Origin: GM7GCV1 sp965222065
Lineage (GTDB): Bacteria; Pseudomonadota; Gammaproteobacteria; Pseudomonadales; GM7GCV1
Direction: 5' to 3'
DNA: 64,000 bases
NCBI GenBank assembly: GCA_965222065.1
Contig: OZ244933.1
Coordinates: forward strand, 1,674,001 to 1,738,000
Below, one piece after another: positions 32,918 through 41,427 of the stretch (positions are counted from its first letter, which is position 1; each line of letters opens with the position of its first letter). Made by a program: the position numbers and the translations under genes. Below the pieces are notes generated by a model. The model saw nothing but the letters and a program-made list of their open reading frames with translations, did not search any database and was not told the origin of the DNA.

Positions 32918-33577
32918 TTATATATCGGTTTCGTCGACAAGACGGTTGCTGACAAACCAGTCAGTCAACAGTTGGCGCAATTCGGGCAGCCCATCGCCTT
33001 TAAGGGCGGAAAATGTTTGTACTGAGACCAACGGTGTGTCGAATTCCTCTTCAATGGCCCGTCTGACCGACAGCAAGGCTGATTTGGCAGCACCTTGCTT
33101 CAGCTTGTCCGCCTTGGTGAGCAAGATATGTAGTGGTAGACCTTCTGCCAGGGACCATGCGATAAAGTTCAGGTCGAATTCCTGCAGGGGATGACGAATG
33201 TCCATTAGCAAAAGACACCCGCAAAGGCTTTGGCGGCGATTTAGGTATTCCGTCAGGTTTTTTTCCCATTCGCGGCGAACCTTTAGGGGCACCTTGGCAA
33301 ACCCATAGCCGGGCAAATCGACCAGACGTTTGTCCTCGGCAATTTCAAAAAAGTTAATCAACTGTGTGCGCCCGGGCGTTTTGCTTGTGCGTGCCAGTTT
33401 GGGTTGCTCGGTAAGACGATTCAGCGCGCTGGATTTTCCGGCATTGGAACGGCCGGCAAAGGCAATTTCCAGACCCTCATCCGGCGGGCACTGTCGAAGA
33501 TCCGGGGCACTTCGAAGGAAGTGTGCCCGATTAAAGTGAATTGGCGTTATCGCTGGGGAGCTCGGTTGATCGGTCAT
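32918..33577 (-). CDS. engB: Ribosome biogenesis GTP-binding protein EngB (YihA/YsxC)
   Basis: Essential-type TRAFAC GTPase acting in large-subunit ribosome assembly. The 219-residue protein has G1 FAGRSNAGKSSALN, G3 DLPGYGFAKVP and G4 LTKADKL motifs, plus the KTPGRTQLINFFE switch region of the family. ATG 33577 begins MTDQPSSPAITPIHFNRAHFLRSA; the longer frame to 33652 is not conserved. It is divergent from cytochrome c4 and downstream of polA in inverse orientation, as in Pseudomonas. Confidence 0.96.
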   Translation of the reverse strand: MTDQPSSPAITPIHFNRAHFLRSAPDLRQCPPDEGLEIAFAGRSNAGKSSALNRLTEQPKLARTSKTPGRTQLINFFEIAEDKRLVDLPGYGFAKVPLKVRREWEKNLTEYLNRRQSLCGCLLLMDIRHPLQEFDLNFIAWSLAEGLPLHILLTKADKLKQGAAKSALLSVRRAIEEEFDTPLVSVQTFSALKGDGLPELRQLLTDWFVSNRLVDETDI

Positions 33578-33633
33578 TCGGGGCCTCGGTATTAAGGCGC
33601 GTATATTAACTTGTTTTTCTGGGGGTTCGTGAC

Positions 33634-33662
33634 GTGACGGGAACAAGTCCATTGGGTATAAT
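33634..33662 (+). promoter_or_regulatory. Sigma-70 promoter for cytochrome c4
   Basis: GTGACG (33634-33639) and a perfect TATAAT (33657-33662) with a 17-base spacer, about 95 bases before the cytochrome c4 ATG and inside the engB divergent gap. Confidence 0.55.
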
Positions 33663-33756
33663 CCGCCGACTTTTTTTCACAGGGTATGGAAAAGTACCGC
33701 GCGTCCCACCAGTGCGTGTTTCGTGCCCGGAACCACAAATAGTACATGGCTTTAAA

Positions 33757-34401
33757 ATGATGAAGGTTCTCCCTAGTATTCTTGGATCAGTGGCGTTGTT
33801 ATTTGCCGCCGCTTCATACGCTGCCGGCGACGCAGACGCCGGTGCCAACAAGGTCGTGGTTTGCGCGGCCTGTCACGGTCAGGAAGGTGTGAGTGCGTCT
33901 GCACTTTATCCAAACCTTGCCGGCCAGAGCGAAAACTACTTACTCAAGCAATTACAGGATATCAAATCCGGTGAGCGCCCTGTTCCGGAAATGACCGGCA
34001 TGCTCGCTGCTTCCAGTGATCAGGATATGGCTGATATTGCGGCATTCTACGCCTCGCAAGACCATACGGTTATGGGCAGTCAGGCCATTGCCGATGAAGC
34101 CTATGATCTTAGTGAAGAAGAGTTTCTGGCGCTGGGCGAAAAAGTTTTCCGCGGTGGCAACCTGCAAACCGGTGTTGCGGCCTGTACCGGCTGTCATGCG
34201 CCCTCCGGCATGGGTAATAACCCCGCCAGCTACCCGGTAATCGCCGGCCAACACAGTGACTATATTATTAAGCAGTTGAAAGACTTCCAGAAAAATCTGC
34301 GAACCAATGATGGTGATGGCCAAATTATGCGGGCTGTTGCAGCGCCAATGAGCGATCTGGAAATACGTGCCGTAGCAAACTATCTCTCAGGGCTTCATTA
34401 A
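33757..34401 (+). CDS. Diheme cytochrome c4
   Basis: Periplasmic, membrane-associated electron carrier, commonly a donor to cytochrome oxidases. The 214-residue precursor has a signal peptide (MMKVLPSILGSVALLFAAASYA, cut before AGDADAG) and two homologous class-I domains with CAACHG and CTGCHA heme sites and the NPASYPVIAGQHSDYI repeat block. It has the same neighbours (engB, dsbA) as in Pseudomonas. The start may also be the second ATG at 33760. It is a likely partner of the two oxidases in this window. Confidence 0.94.
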   Translation: MMKVLPSILGSVALLFAAASYAAGDADAGANKVVVCAACHGQEGVSASALYPNLAGQSENYLLKQLQDIKSGERPVPEMTGMLAASSDQDMADIAAFYASQDHTVMGSQAIADEAYDLSEEEFLALGEKVFRGGNLQTGVAACTGCHAPSGMGNNPASYPVIAGQHSDYIIKQLKDFQKNLRTNDGDGQIMRAVAAPMSDLEIRAVANYLSGLH

Positions 34402-34420
34402 GGCACGTTAATTTGTTTAA

Positions 34421-34446
34421 AAGGGCGGCTAAGGGCCGCCTTTTTT
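34421..34446 (+). terminator. Intrinsic terminator after cytochrome c4
   Basis: Arms GGCGGC and GCCGCC around TAAGG followed by six T. Confidence 0.9.
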
Positions 34447-34509
34447 GTGATTCAATGGCACAGGTTTTATTATTTATCCGTTGAGCAGATCACCCAAAAG
34501 AGGTATCCA

Positions 34510-35172
34510 ATGAAGAAGCTTTTCTCGATTTTTATGCTGGCCTTCCTGATTCCTGTGGCCTCGTGTAGCGCACAGTCTGATGATTCAGCGGGCAATCAAT
34601 TTGTTGAGGGACAGGACTACAGCCTACTTCCTCGTCCGGTAAACACGGTTGATCCCGAAAAGATCGAAGTGAACGAGATTTTTTGGTACGGATGCATTCA
34701 CTGTTTCCGTTTAGAGCCGGAAATTAACGACTGGCTCCCAACACTTGCCGATGACGTTGAGTTTATCCGCACGCCAGCTATCTGGGCGGAAGTAATGGAG
34801 CTGCATGCCACCATGTATTATGCCAACGAAGTATTAGGCATTACGGAAGAGTTACATAAGCCTATTTTTGACGAAATGAATGTTGAACGTAACCAATTGG
34901 CTTCTGAAGAAGCCATTCTCGACTTCGTCAGTGAACATGGAATCGATACAGAAAGGTACCGTCGAGCACTGAATTCATTCGGTGTATCCAGTCAGGTGCA
35001 ACAGGCTCGTGCCAAAATGGGAGCCTATGCTGTTCGTGGAACGCCGGAAATGGTGATCAATGGCAAGTATAAGCTGACCACCCAAATGGCCGGCAGCTTC
35101 CCACGTATGCTTCAAATTGCCGATGCCTTGATCGAGCAAGAGCGCCAGGCCATGGCCGGAGGCGCACAGTAA
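34510..35172 (+). CDS. dsbA: Thiol:disulfide interchange protein DsbA, possibly lipidated
   Basis: Periplasmic oxidant that introduces disulfide bonds in exported proteins. The 220-residue precursor has the thioredoxin-type active site FWYGCIHCFRLEP (C-I-H-C) and the cis-proline loop VRGTPEMVINGKYKL. The signal sequence MKKLFSIFMLAFLIPVASC ends with a lipobox-like V-A-S-C (Cys19) rather than a clear AXA site, so it may be a lipoprotein, unlike most Pseudomonas DsbA. ATG 34510 follows AAGAGG. It is downstream of cytochrome c4, the conserved context. Confidence 0.92.
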   Translation: MKKLFSIFMLAFLIPVASCSAQSDDSAGNQFVEGQDYSLLPRPVNTVDPEKIEVNEIFWYGCIHCFRLEPEINDWLPTLADDVEFIRTPAIWAEVMELHATMYYANEVLGITEELHKPIFDEMNVERNQLASEEAILDFVSEHGIDTERYRRALNSFGVSSQVQQARAKMGAYAVRGTPEMVINGKYKLTTQMAGSFPRMLQIADALIEQERQAMAGGAQ

Positions 35173-35188
35173 GCGATCACGCCAGTAA

Positions 35189-36931
35189 ATGTCGTTAAAG
35201 TCTTTCCTGACCGCCAGGGCTGCTGAAGCCATGGCGGCAGCGGGTATGCCAGAGGGCAGCTCGCCTCACCTAAACTCCAGTACTCGCCCCGAATTTGGTG
35301 ACTTCCAGATTAATGGGGCGATGGCTGTCGCCAAACAGCTAAAGTCCAATCCGAGGGATATTGCCCAAAAAATTATCGATCACCTTGAGCTCGATGCAGT
35401 TTGCTCGAAGATCGACATTGCCGGCCCCGGTTTTATCAATTTAACGCTGGATAACCAGTGGCTTGCCGGGTTTCTGGCTGAACTTGATGCCAGTGGAAAC
35501 CTCGGTGTCAGCCCTGCCGAGCACCCCGATACAGTTGTCATTGATTATTCATCGCCCAACGTGGCCAAGGAAATGCATGTGGGTCATCTGCGTGGCACCA
35601 TTCTTGGCGATAGCCTGGTTCGGGCCTTGCAATACCTGGGGCACCGGGTTATCCGGCAAAATCACATCGGTGATTGGGGCACGCAATTTGGCATGCTGAT
35701 TGCCGAGCTGGAAGATCAACTGGCCAGCGGTGTTGATGCGGAAATGGAATTGAATGATCTTGAGGTGTTTTATCGCCAGGCCAAGATTCATTTTGATAGT
35801 GACCCGGAGTTTGCCGATCGCGCCAGGGAGAATGTCGTTAAGCTGCAATCCGGAGATAAACATTCGCTGGATCTCTGGCACAGGTTTATTGATATTTCCA
35901 TGCAGCACGCCCAGGAAAATTATGAAAAGCTTGGTGTGACGCTGACCCCGGAAGATACCCAGGGTGAAAGTGCCTACAACGATGATCTGGCCGCGGTTGT
36001 TTCCGAATTGAAGGCAAAACAACTATGCGTGGAAGACCAGGGCGCCCAGGTGGTTTTTATAGATGAGCTGGCAGACAAAAACGGCGATCCATCCGTATTT
36101 ATCGTACAAAAAGCCGGTGGGGGCTATCTTTACGCGACCACTGACCTGGCCGCAATCCGGTATCGGGTTAACCGGTTAAAGGCCAACCGAATTCTGTACT
36201 TTATTGATGTGCGCCAGAGTCTGCATATGAAACAGGTGTTCGCTACGGCGCGCATGGCGGGCTGGGTACCGGAAGACGCGGAATTATTGCATTGTGCTTA
36301 CGGCACTATCATGGGCGAGGATGGCAAGCCTTTTAAAACCCGTTCCGGTGACACGGTTAAACTCAGTGACCTGCTCGATGAAGCAGTCGAACGTGCTGCG
36401 GAACTGGTTAAAAACAAGAACCCGGAGCTTGCCAGCGATGAAATCCAGACCATTGCCCGGGCCGTGGGTATTGGCGCGGTCAAATATGCGGATCTCAGTA
36501 AAACGCGCACCAACGATTACGTGTTTGACTGGAATGCCATGCTGAGTTTTGAGGGCAATACAGCGCCTTACCTGCAGTATGCCTACACCCGTATCCGCAG
36601 TATTCTGCGACGGGCGGAGGCAACTGAACCAGAACTGGATACCTATGCGTTCCGTATTGATGATCCGGCTGAGCGCAGTTTGGCTTTTGCAATATGCCAA
36701 TTTGCCGACGTGATTGAGCAAGTGGCTGAACGAGCCATGCCTCATGAGCTTTGTAATTACCTGTTTGATCTGAGCGGTCGTTTTATGGGTTTTTACGAAT
36801 CCTGTCCCATTCTCAAGGAGTCTGTATCGGAAGAATGTCGTCAGTCCCGGCTGAAATTGGCTAACCTTACTGCCAGGGTGCTTCGTCAGGGGTTGGATTT
36901 ACTGGGGATAAAAACCCTGGAACGCATGTAG
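35189..36931 (+). CDS. argS: Arginyl-tRNA synthetase
   Basis: Class I aminoacyl-tRNA synthetase charging tRNA-Arg. The 580-residue protein has the N-terminal Arg-tRNA recognition domain (FGDFQINGAMAVAKQL), the HIGH-type motif EMHVGHLRGTILGD near 130-143, the TRSGDTVKL segment in place of a standard KMSKS loop as usual for ArgRS, and a C-terminal DALR anticodon-binding domain ending GLDLLGIKTLERM. The ATG 35189 is only 16 bases after the dsbA stop and has no strong ribosome site, so an upstream or internal start is not excluded. Confidence 0.96.
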   Translation: MSLKSFLTARAAEAMAAAGMPEGSSPHLNSSTRPEFGDFQINGAMAVAKQLKSNPRDIAQKIIDHLELDAVCSKIDIAGPGFINLTLDNQWLAGFLAELDASGNLGVSPAEHPDTVVIDYSSPNVAKEMHVGHLRGTILGDSLVRALQYLGHRVIRQNHIGDWGTQFGMLIAELEDQLASGVDAEMELNDLEVFYRQAKIHFDSDPEFADRARENVVKLQSGDKHSLDLWHRFIDISMQHAQENYEKLGVTLTPEDTQGESAYNDDLAAVVSELKAKQLCVEDQGAQVVFIDELADKNGDPSVFIVQKAGGGYLYATTDLAAIRYRVNRLKANRILYFIDVRQSLHMKQVFATARMAGWVPEDAELLHCAYGTIMGEDGKPFKTRSGDTVKLSDLLDEAVERAAELVKNKNPELASDEIQTIARAVGIGAVKYADLSKTRTNDYVFDWNAMLSFEGNTAPYLQYAYTRIRSILRRAEATEPELDTYAFRIDDPAERSLAFAICQFADVIEQVAERAMPHELCNYLFDLSGRFMGFYESCPILKESVSEECRQSRLKLANLTARVLRQGLDLLGIKTLERM

Positions 36932-36947
36932 TTCTCACACTATCCAG

Positions 36948-36976
36948 TTGTAATCTGTCGATTACTTTCCTACTAT
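36948..36976 (+). promoter_or_regulatory. Sigma-70 promoter for the thiolase gene
   Basis: TTGTAA and TACTAT separated by exactly 17 bases, about 100 bases before the thiolase ATG and just after argS. Confidence 0.55.
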
Positions 36977-36993
36977 TCTGTTGTGCACTGCCA

Positions 36994-37014
36994 AATCACA
37001 ATCTCGTTGTGATT
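36994..37014. promoter_or_regulatory. Inverted repeat near the thiolase transcription start
   Basis: Perfect 8-base arms AATCACAA and TTGTGATT around TCTCG; with one bulge the stem extends to CCAA/TTGG. It starts about 10 bases downstream of the predicted transcription start, a position typical for a repressor operator, or it could be an mRNA hairpin. No regulator gene is adjacent. Confidence 0.4.
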
Positions 37015-37076
37015 GGCGGTCCCAGCGTGTTTGTTTCCATTTTTCTTCCAGAAGTCCGGCAACAGGTAGTCCTTCC

Positions 37077-38258
37077 ATGAGCCTTGAAGATTCCATTGTT
37101 ATCGTAAACGGTGCCCGAACTCCCATGGGTGGTTTTGGCGGTGTATTTAGCAGCTTTACTGCCATTGATCTTGGCGCCGAGGCCATTAAGGCGGCGGTTG
37201 CCAAGTCTGGTATCGATCCCACGGAAGTGGACGAAGTCTATATGGGCTGTGTGCTGCAGGCCGGATTAAAACAGGCACCCGCCAGACAGGCGGCTATCAA
37301 GGCAGGGGTTCCTGACTCTGCAGGTGCTGTTACCGTGAACAAGGTCTGTGGCTCAGGCATGCAGGCCGTTATTTTTGCCTATGACCAGATTCGACTAGGG
37401 AGTGCAAAAATTGCCGTAGCCGGTGGTATGGAGAGCATGACCAATGCCCCCCATTTAATTAACGGTCGTTCCGGTATTGGCACGGGACATAAAACCATTT
37501 ACGACAGTATGTTCCTCGACGGGCTGGAGGATTCTTTTACCGGTACGTCCATGGGGAAGTTTGCCCAGGAGACTGCAGATCATTTCGGCTTGACCCGCGA
37601 AGCGATGGACAGTTTTGCTATCGAATCGCTCAATCGGGCAAACCAGGCAATTATCGATGAAGTATTACTGGATGAAATAGTCCCGGTCACAGTAAAAACC
37701 AAACGGGACGAGTTTGTCATCAAACATGATGAACAGCCCCAGAATGCGCGGGTCAACAGGATTCCGGAGCTGCGCCCGGCCTTTTCTTCGGACGGCACCA
37801 TTACCGCCGCCAACTCCAGCTCTATATCGGACGGCGCGTCCGCCATGGTGTTAATGGCCGAGACGGAGGCCACTAACCGCGGATTGACACCCATGGCACG
37901 GATCGTGGCTTATTCGCGCCATTCACATGCCCCCGAATATTTCACCACAGCGCCCATTGGTGCGATCGAAAAAATCTTTGAAAAAACCGGATGGGACAAA
38001 GACACGACCGATCTGTTCGAAGTTAATGAAGCCTTCGCCATGGTGGCCATGCTGACCATCAAGGATCTGGGGCTGGACCCGGGCAAAGTAAATATTCATG
38101 GCGGTGCCTGTGCCCAGGGACATCCACTGGGTTCAACAGCCAGTCGGGTAATTGTCAGCCTGATGTATGCACTCAAGCGCCAGTGCAAGAAGCGTGGTAT
38201 TGCCAGTATGTGTATTGGCGGTGGGGAGGCTCTCGCCATGGCCATCGAGATGCTTTAG
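37077..38258 (+). CDS. Acetyl-CoA C-acyltransferase (thiolase)
   Basis: Catalyses the thiolytic or condensing reaction between acyl-CoA and acetyl-CoA. The 393-residue protein has the full catalytic set at canonical positions: nucleophile Cys90 (VCGSGMQA), His349 (GACAQGHPLG) and Cys379 (SMCIGGGEA). Length and motifs fit the biosynthetic/AtoB-PhaA type acetyl-CoA acetyltransferase, but substrate chain length cannot be read from sequence. It is a single-gene unit with its own promoter, operator-like repeat and terminator; no phaB or fad genes are adjacent. ATG 37077 gives the standard N-terminus. Confidence 0.92.
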   Translation: MSLEDSIVIVNGARTPMGGFGGVFSSFTAIDLGAEAIKAAVAKSGIDPTEVDEVYMGCVLQAGLKQAPARQAAIKAGVPDSAGAVTVNKVCGSGMQAVIFAYDQIRLGSAKIAVAGGMESMTNAPHLINGRSGIGTGHKTIYDSMFLDGLEDSFTGTSMGKFAQETADHFGLTREAMDSFAIESLNRANQAIIDEVLLDEIVPVTVKTKRDEFVIKHDEQPQNARVNRIPELRPAFSSDGTITAANSSSISDGASAMVLMAETEATNRGLTPMARIVAYSRHSHAPEYFTTAPIGAIEKIFEKTGWDKDTTDLFEVNEAFAMVAMLTIKDLGLDPGKVNIHGGACAQGHPLGSTASRVIVSLMYALKRQCKKRGIASMCIGGGEALAMAIEML

Positions 38259-38267
38259 CGAGGTTTA

Positions 38268-38363
38268 TTTTCCCCTGACTGCGTTAAAAACGAGCCTCGT
38301 TCGCTCATTTATTAAGTATAAAATCGCTCACTATGTTCGTTTTTGCCTGGCCAGGGATAAAAT
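38268..38363. repeat. Intergenic repeat element, copy 2
   Basis: An imperfect inverted repeat between thiolase and its terminator. The left arm TGCGTTAAAAACGA (38280) and right arm TCGTTTTTGCC (38337) match except for the same GTT insertion in the left arm that is seen in copy 1 after polA. The outer parts TTTTCCCCTG and CCAGGGATAAAA also pair roughly. This looks like a mobile or amplified palindromic element. Confidence 0.5.
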
Positions 38364-38392
38364 CTTCACTCGCTAAAAATCCATATGTTATA

Positions 38393-38418
38393 AAAAAGGC
38401 CGCATTAGCGGCCTTTTT
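38393..38418. terminator. Bidirectional terminator between thiolase and ridA
   Basis: Arms GGCCGC and GCGGCC around ATTA, flanked by A5 and T5. It ends the thiolase transcript and the ridA end of the gmk-rpoZ-spoT-ridA series. Confidence 0.9.
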
Positions 38419-38442
38419 ATTGGGTATATGAAATGGACTGGT

Positions 38443-38826
38443 TTAAACAACCATGATGCCGTCCATTTCCACCAGGGCACCGCGCGGAAGTTCGTTGATA
38501 CCGATGGCGGCACGGGCCGGATAGGGCTGCTCGAAATAACGAGCCATGATGTTGTTCACCGTGGCGAAGTGACTTAAATCAGTCAGGTAGATATTGAGCT
38601 TGACGATATCCTGTAAAGTGCCACCCGCTTCTTCACATACAGCGGACAGGTTTTTAAACACTTGCTCGATTTGCTCATCAATACTGGCGCTAATCAGCTC
38701 CATGGTGTCGGGCACCAGGGGTATCTGGCCAGACAAATAAACGGTGTTATTTACCTTGACGGCCTGCGAATAGGTACCGATGGCTTCTGGCGCATCAGTG
38801 GTATTAATGGTTGCTCGGTTAGGCAT
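38443..38826 (-). CDS. ridA: RidA-family enamine/imine deaminase
   Basis: Hydrolyses reactive 2-aminoacrylate and related imines formed by PLP enzymes. The 127-residue protein has the family blocks AIGTYSQAVKVNNTVYLSGQIP, the substrate-binding Arg in YPARAAIGINELPRGALVEMDG, and the typical length. It starts 10 bases after spoT on the same strand, the position of PA5339 in Pseudomonas. No odd features. Confidence 0.94.
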   Translation of the reverse strand: MPNRATINTTDAPEAIGTYSQAVKVNNTVYLSGQIPLVPDTMELISASIDEQIEQVFKNLSAVCEEAGGTLQDIVKLNIYLTDLSHFATVNNIMARYFEQPYPARAAIGINELPRGALVEMDGIMVV

Positions 38827-38836
38827 TTATTTCTCC

Positions 38837-40960
38837 TCAGACGTTATCGCCACGGCGCAGTTTTTTCACATAGGGCTCAAGCCGGATCCGTCGCATAACG
38901 TTCGCCAGATGAACACGATTATTTACCCGGAGCATCAGTTTAATCACACTGATCGTTGCTCCACGTTCTTCGATACTGATGTTATCAATACCGACATTAT
39001 CTGCCGAGATGCGCGCGGCCAGTTGGGCCACAACGCCACGGAACATTTCCACGTCGATCCATAGCTCAACCTGAAATTCGCCACTGACCTCGGGAGCCCA
39101 GCTGATGGGCATACAAACCTCGGGATTGTCACGTATTTCGGCAATATTGGGACACTCTTCACGATGAACCACCAGGCCGCGGCCCGAGCTCAAGTGCCCG
39201 ACGATGATATCGCCAGGAATCGGATGACAACAGCGGCCAAAGTTGACGACCTGTCCTTCAGAAGAGTCAATCACAATGGGGGAATGCAGATTTTGACTCA
39301 GGCGGGACGCCTGTTCCGGATCCAGTAGCAGTTTGGCCACCGCGTATGGAACCCGGTCACCCAGGCCTATTTGTTGAAGGATGTCGTCGAAGGATTCATG
39401 TCCTCCTTCTTCCAAAAGATTTTGTAGCCGGTCTTCTGCAATGTCATCAACGCTAAGCCCCAGTTCAGACAGGCTGCGATTGAGCAGTCGGCGTCCAAGA
39501 CTCACCGACTCCTCATGCCTTCGGTGTTTCAGGCTATGTCGAATGGCGCTGCGGGCCTTGGCGGTAACAACAAAATCCAGCCATCCGGGGTGTGGCAGAG
39601 CGCGATTGGCACGCAAGATTTCGACGACTTGGCCACTTTCCAGTTTTTGCGACAAGGGGGCCATCTGATTGTTAATTTTGCAGCCGACAGCCGAGTTACC
39701 TATATCCGTGTGCAGCGCATAGGCATAATCGACGACGGTGCTCCCCGTAGGTAACTCGATGATCTTTCCCTTGGGCGTGAACACGTACACTTCGTCCGGG
39801 AACAGGTCGGTTTTAACGTGCTCAATAAATTCCAGCGGATCGCCAGCCTGCTGCTGCATTTCCAGAAGACGCTTGACCCATTCACTGGCGCGCGTGGAAA
39901 TACCCTGGGTGGCCTTGCTGTGGGAGTCTTTGTAAAACCAGTGTGCCGCAATGCCAAAATTGGCCATATCATCCATGGCTTTGGTGCGAATTTGTACCTC
40001 AATGGGCACCCCGTGCATGCCTACCAGCACCGAGTGCAACGATTGATAGCCATTGGCCTTGGGAATGGCGATGTAATCCTTGAATGAACCGGCAACCGGT
40101 TTAAACAGGTTGTGGATAATTCCCAGGGCACGGTAACACTGATCCACAGTTTCCACCGTAATGCGGAAGGCAAACACGTCCATGATGTCCTTGAAAGACA
40201 GGTTCTTGTAACGCATTTTCTTGTAAATGCTGTACAAGTGTTTTTCGCGACCCTGGACATTGGCAGGAAAATCCTCTTTTTGCAGACGGATTTCAATGGC
40301 CTCCTGGATTTCTACCACCAGATCCTTGCGTCGGCCGCGAGCCTGTTCCAGCGCAGCACTCAGGCGTTTGGCGCGCATGGGGTAAAGAGCCTGGAAACCG
40401 CGGTCCTCAAACTCAATACGCATATCGTTAATGCCCAGTCTCTGGGCGATCGGGGCATAGATTTCCAGGGTCTCGCGAGCGATACGTCGCCTTTTTTCCG
40501 GTCTCAGTACGCCCAGTGTTCGCATGTTATGCAGGCGGTCGGCAAGTTTGACCAAAATAACGCGAATATCCTTGGACATGGCCAGGGTCATTTTCAGGAA
40601 ATTTTCCGCCTGGATCTCTTCCTGGGTATCACCGCGAACTTCCATTTTGTTCAGCTTGCTGACGCCATCCACCAGTTCGGCAACGATCGGGCCGAACTTT
40701 TTTTCAAGAATAGGTTTGCTAACCGGGGTGTCTTCAATGACATCGTGCAGCAGGGCACCCATCAGGCAGTGGTGGTCCATGTGCATGTCGGCAAGGATAT
40801 TGGCGGCGGCCAGGGGGTGGGTCACATAGGGCTCGCCGCTCTGGCGATACTGGCCCTCGTGGGCCTCGGCAGCGAATAGATAGGCTCTGCGTACCTGATC
40901 GATTTGATCTGAATCGAGATAAGAGGTGAGCCTTTGGGATAACTCATCAATGCCGGACAA
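38837..40960 (-). CDS. spoT: Bifunctional (p)ppGpp synthetase/hydrolase SpoT
   Basis: Controls the alarmone (p)ppGpp. The 707-residue protein has the HD hydrolase domain (HPLAAANILADM, LLHDVIEDT with His72-Asp73), the synthetase region (GREKHLYSIYKKMRYKN, GYQSLHSVLVG, EVQIRT), the TGS domain (VYVFTPKGKIIELPTGSTVVD) and the C-terminal ACT domain. An intact HD site marks it as SpoT rather than RelA. It lies in the rpoZ-spoT-ridA order typical for gammaproteobacteria, 37 bases after rpoZ. Confidence 0.96.
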   Translation of the reverse strand: MSGIDELSQRLTSYLDSDQIDQVRRAYLFAAEAHEGQYRQSGEPYVTHPLAAANILADMHMDHHCLMGALLHDVIEDTPVSKPILEKKFGPIVAELVDGVSKLNKMEVRGDTQEEIQAENFLKMTLAMSKDIRVILVKLADRLHNMRTLGVLRPEKRRRIARETLEIYAPIAQRLGINDMRIEFEDRGFQALYPMRAKRLSAALEQARGRRKDLVVEIQEAIEIRLQKEDFPANVQGREKHLYSIYKKMRYKNLSFKDIMDVFAFRITVETVDQCYRALGIIHNLFKPVAGSFKDYIAIPKANGYQSLHSVLVGMHGVPIEVQIRTKAMDDMANFGIAAHWFYKDSHSKATQGISTRASEWVKRLLEMQQQAGDPLEFIEHVKTDLFPDEVYVFTPKGKIIELPTGSTVVDYAYALHTDIGNSAVGCKINNQMAPLSQKLESGQVVEILRANRALPHPGWLDFVVTAKARSAIRHSLKHRRHEESVSLGRRLLNRSLSELGLSVDDIAEDRLQNLLEEGGHESFDDILQQIGLGDRVPYAVAKLLLDPEQASRLSQNLHSPIVIDSSEGQVVNFGRCCHPIPGDIIVGHLSSGRGLVVHREECPNIAEIRDNPEVCMPISWAPEVSGEFQVELWIDVEMFRGVVAQLAARISADNVGIDNISIEERGATISVIKLMLRVNNRVHLANVMRRIRLEPYVKKLRRGDNV

Positions 40961-40997
40961 GACTCACCCTCCGGGGCTTAGGTAGCCCGGAAAAACA

Positions 40998-41342
40998 TTA
41001 CTCGTCGGCCTGATCCTCAACCTTTGCGGCTTCTGCAGCCATTTCGTCGGATTCAACAACCACCTCACCCATAAGTGCAGCAAGTTCAGCTTCCTGATTG
41101 TAGGACTCTTGGGTAGGCTCATCAAAGTAATCATCACGGGCTTCTTCTTCGAGGATGCTGGCATCTATATAACCTTCCTCAATTTCACGCAGGGCCACCA
41201 CGGTCGCCTTGTCGTTTTCCCAATCGACCATCGGTTCCTTGTTGCCAACCATGAGTTGACGAGCGCGTTTGCTGCTGACAAGTACCAGTTCAAAACGGTT
41301 GGCAACCTTGTCCAGACAATCTTCTACAGTAATTCGAGCCAT
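40998..41342 (-). CDS. rpoZ: RNA polymerase omega subunit with acidic C-terminal tail
   Basis: Small RNA polymerase subunit that helps assemble beta' and forms part of a ppGpp site. The N-terminal 60 residues (MARITVEDCLDKVANRFELV, SSKRARQL) are canonical. The protein is 114 residues long against about 90 in E. coli, because of a C-terminal extension very rich in Glu and Asp (EEEARDDYFDEP, VVVESDEMAAEAAKVEDQADE). It is upstream of spoT, the usual partner. Confidence 0.95.
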   Translation of the reverse strand: MARITVEDCLDKVANRFELVLVSSKRARQLMVGNKEPMVDWENDKATVVALREIEEGYIDASILEEEARDDYFDEPTQESYNQEAELAALMGEVVVESDEMAAEAAKVEDQADE

Positions 41343-41427
41343 TTAAAATTCACCGGGGATTGTGTTGCACCAGCATTGTGGCGCAAGGGTTAAGAAAAGG
41401 GGCGCAATTCTATCGAAATTTTGTCAA

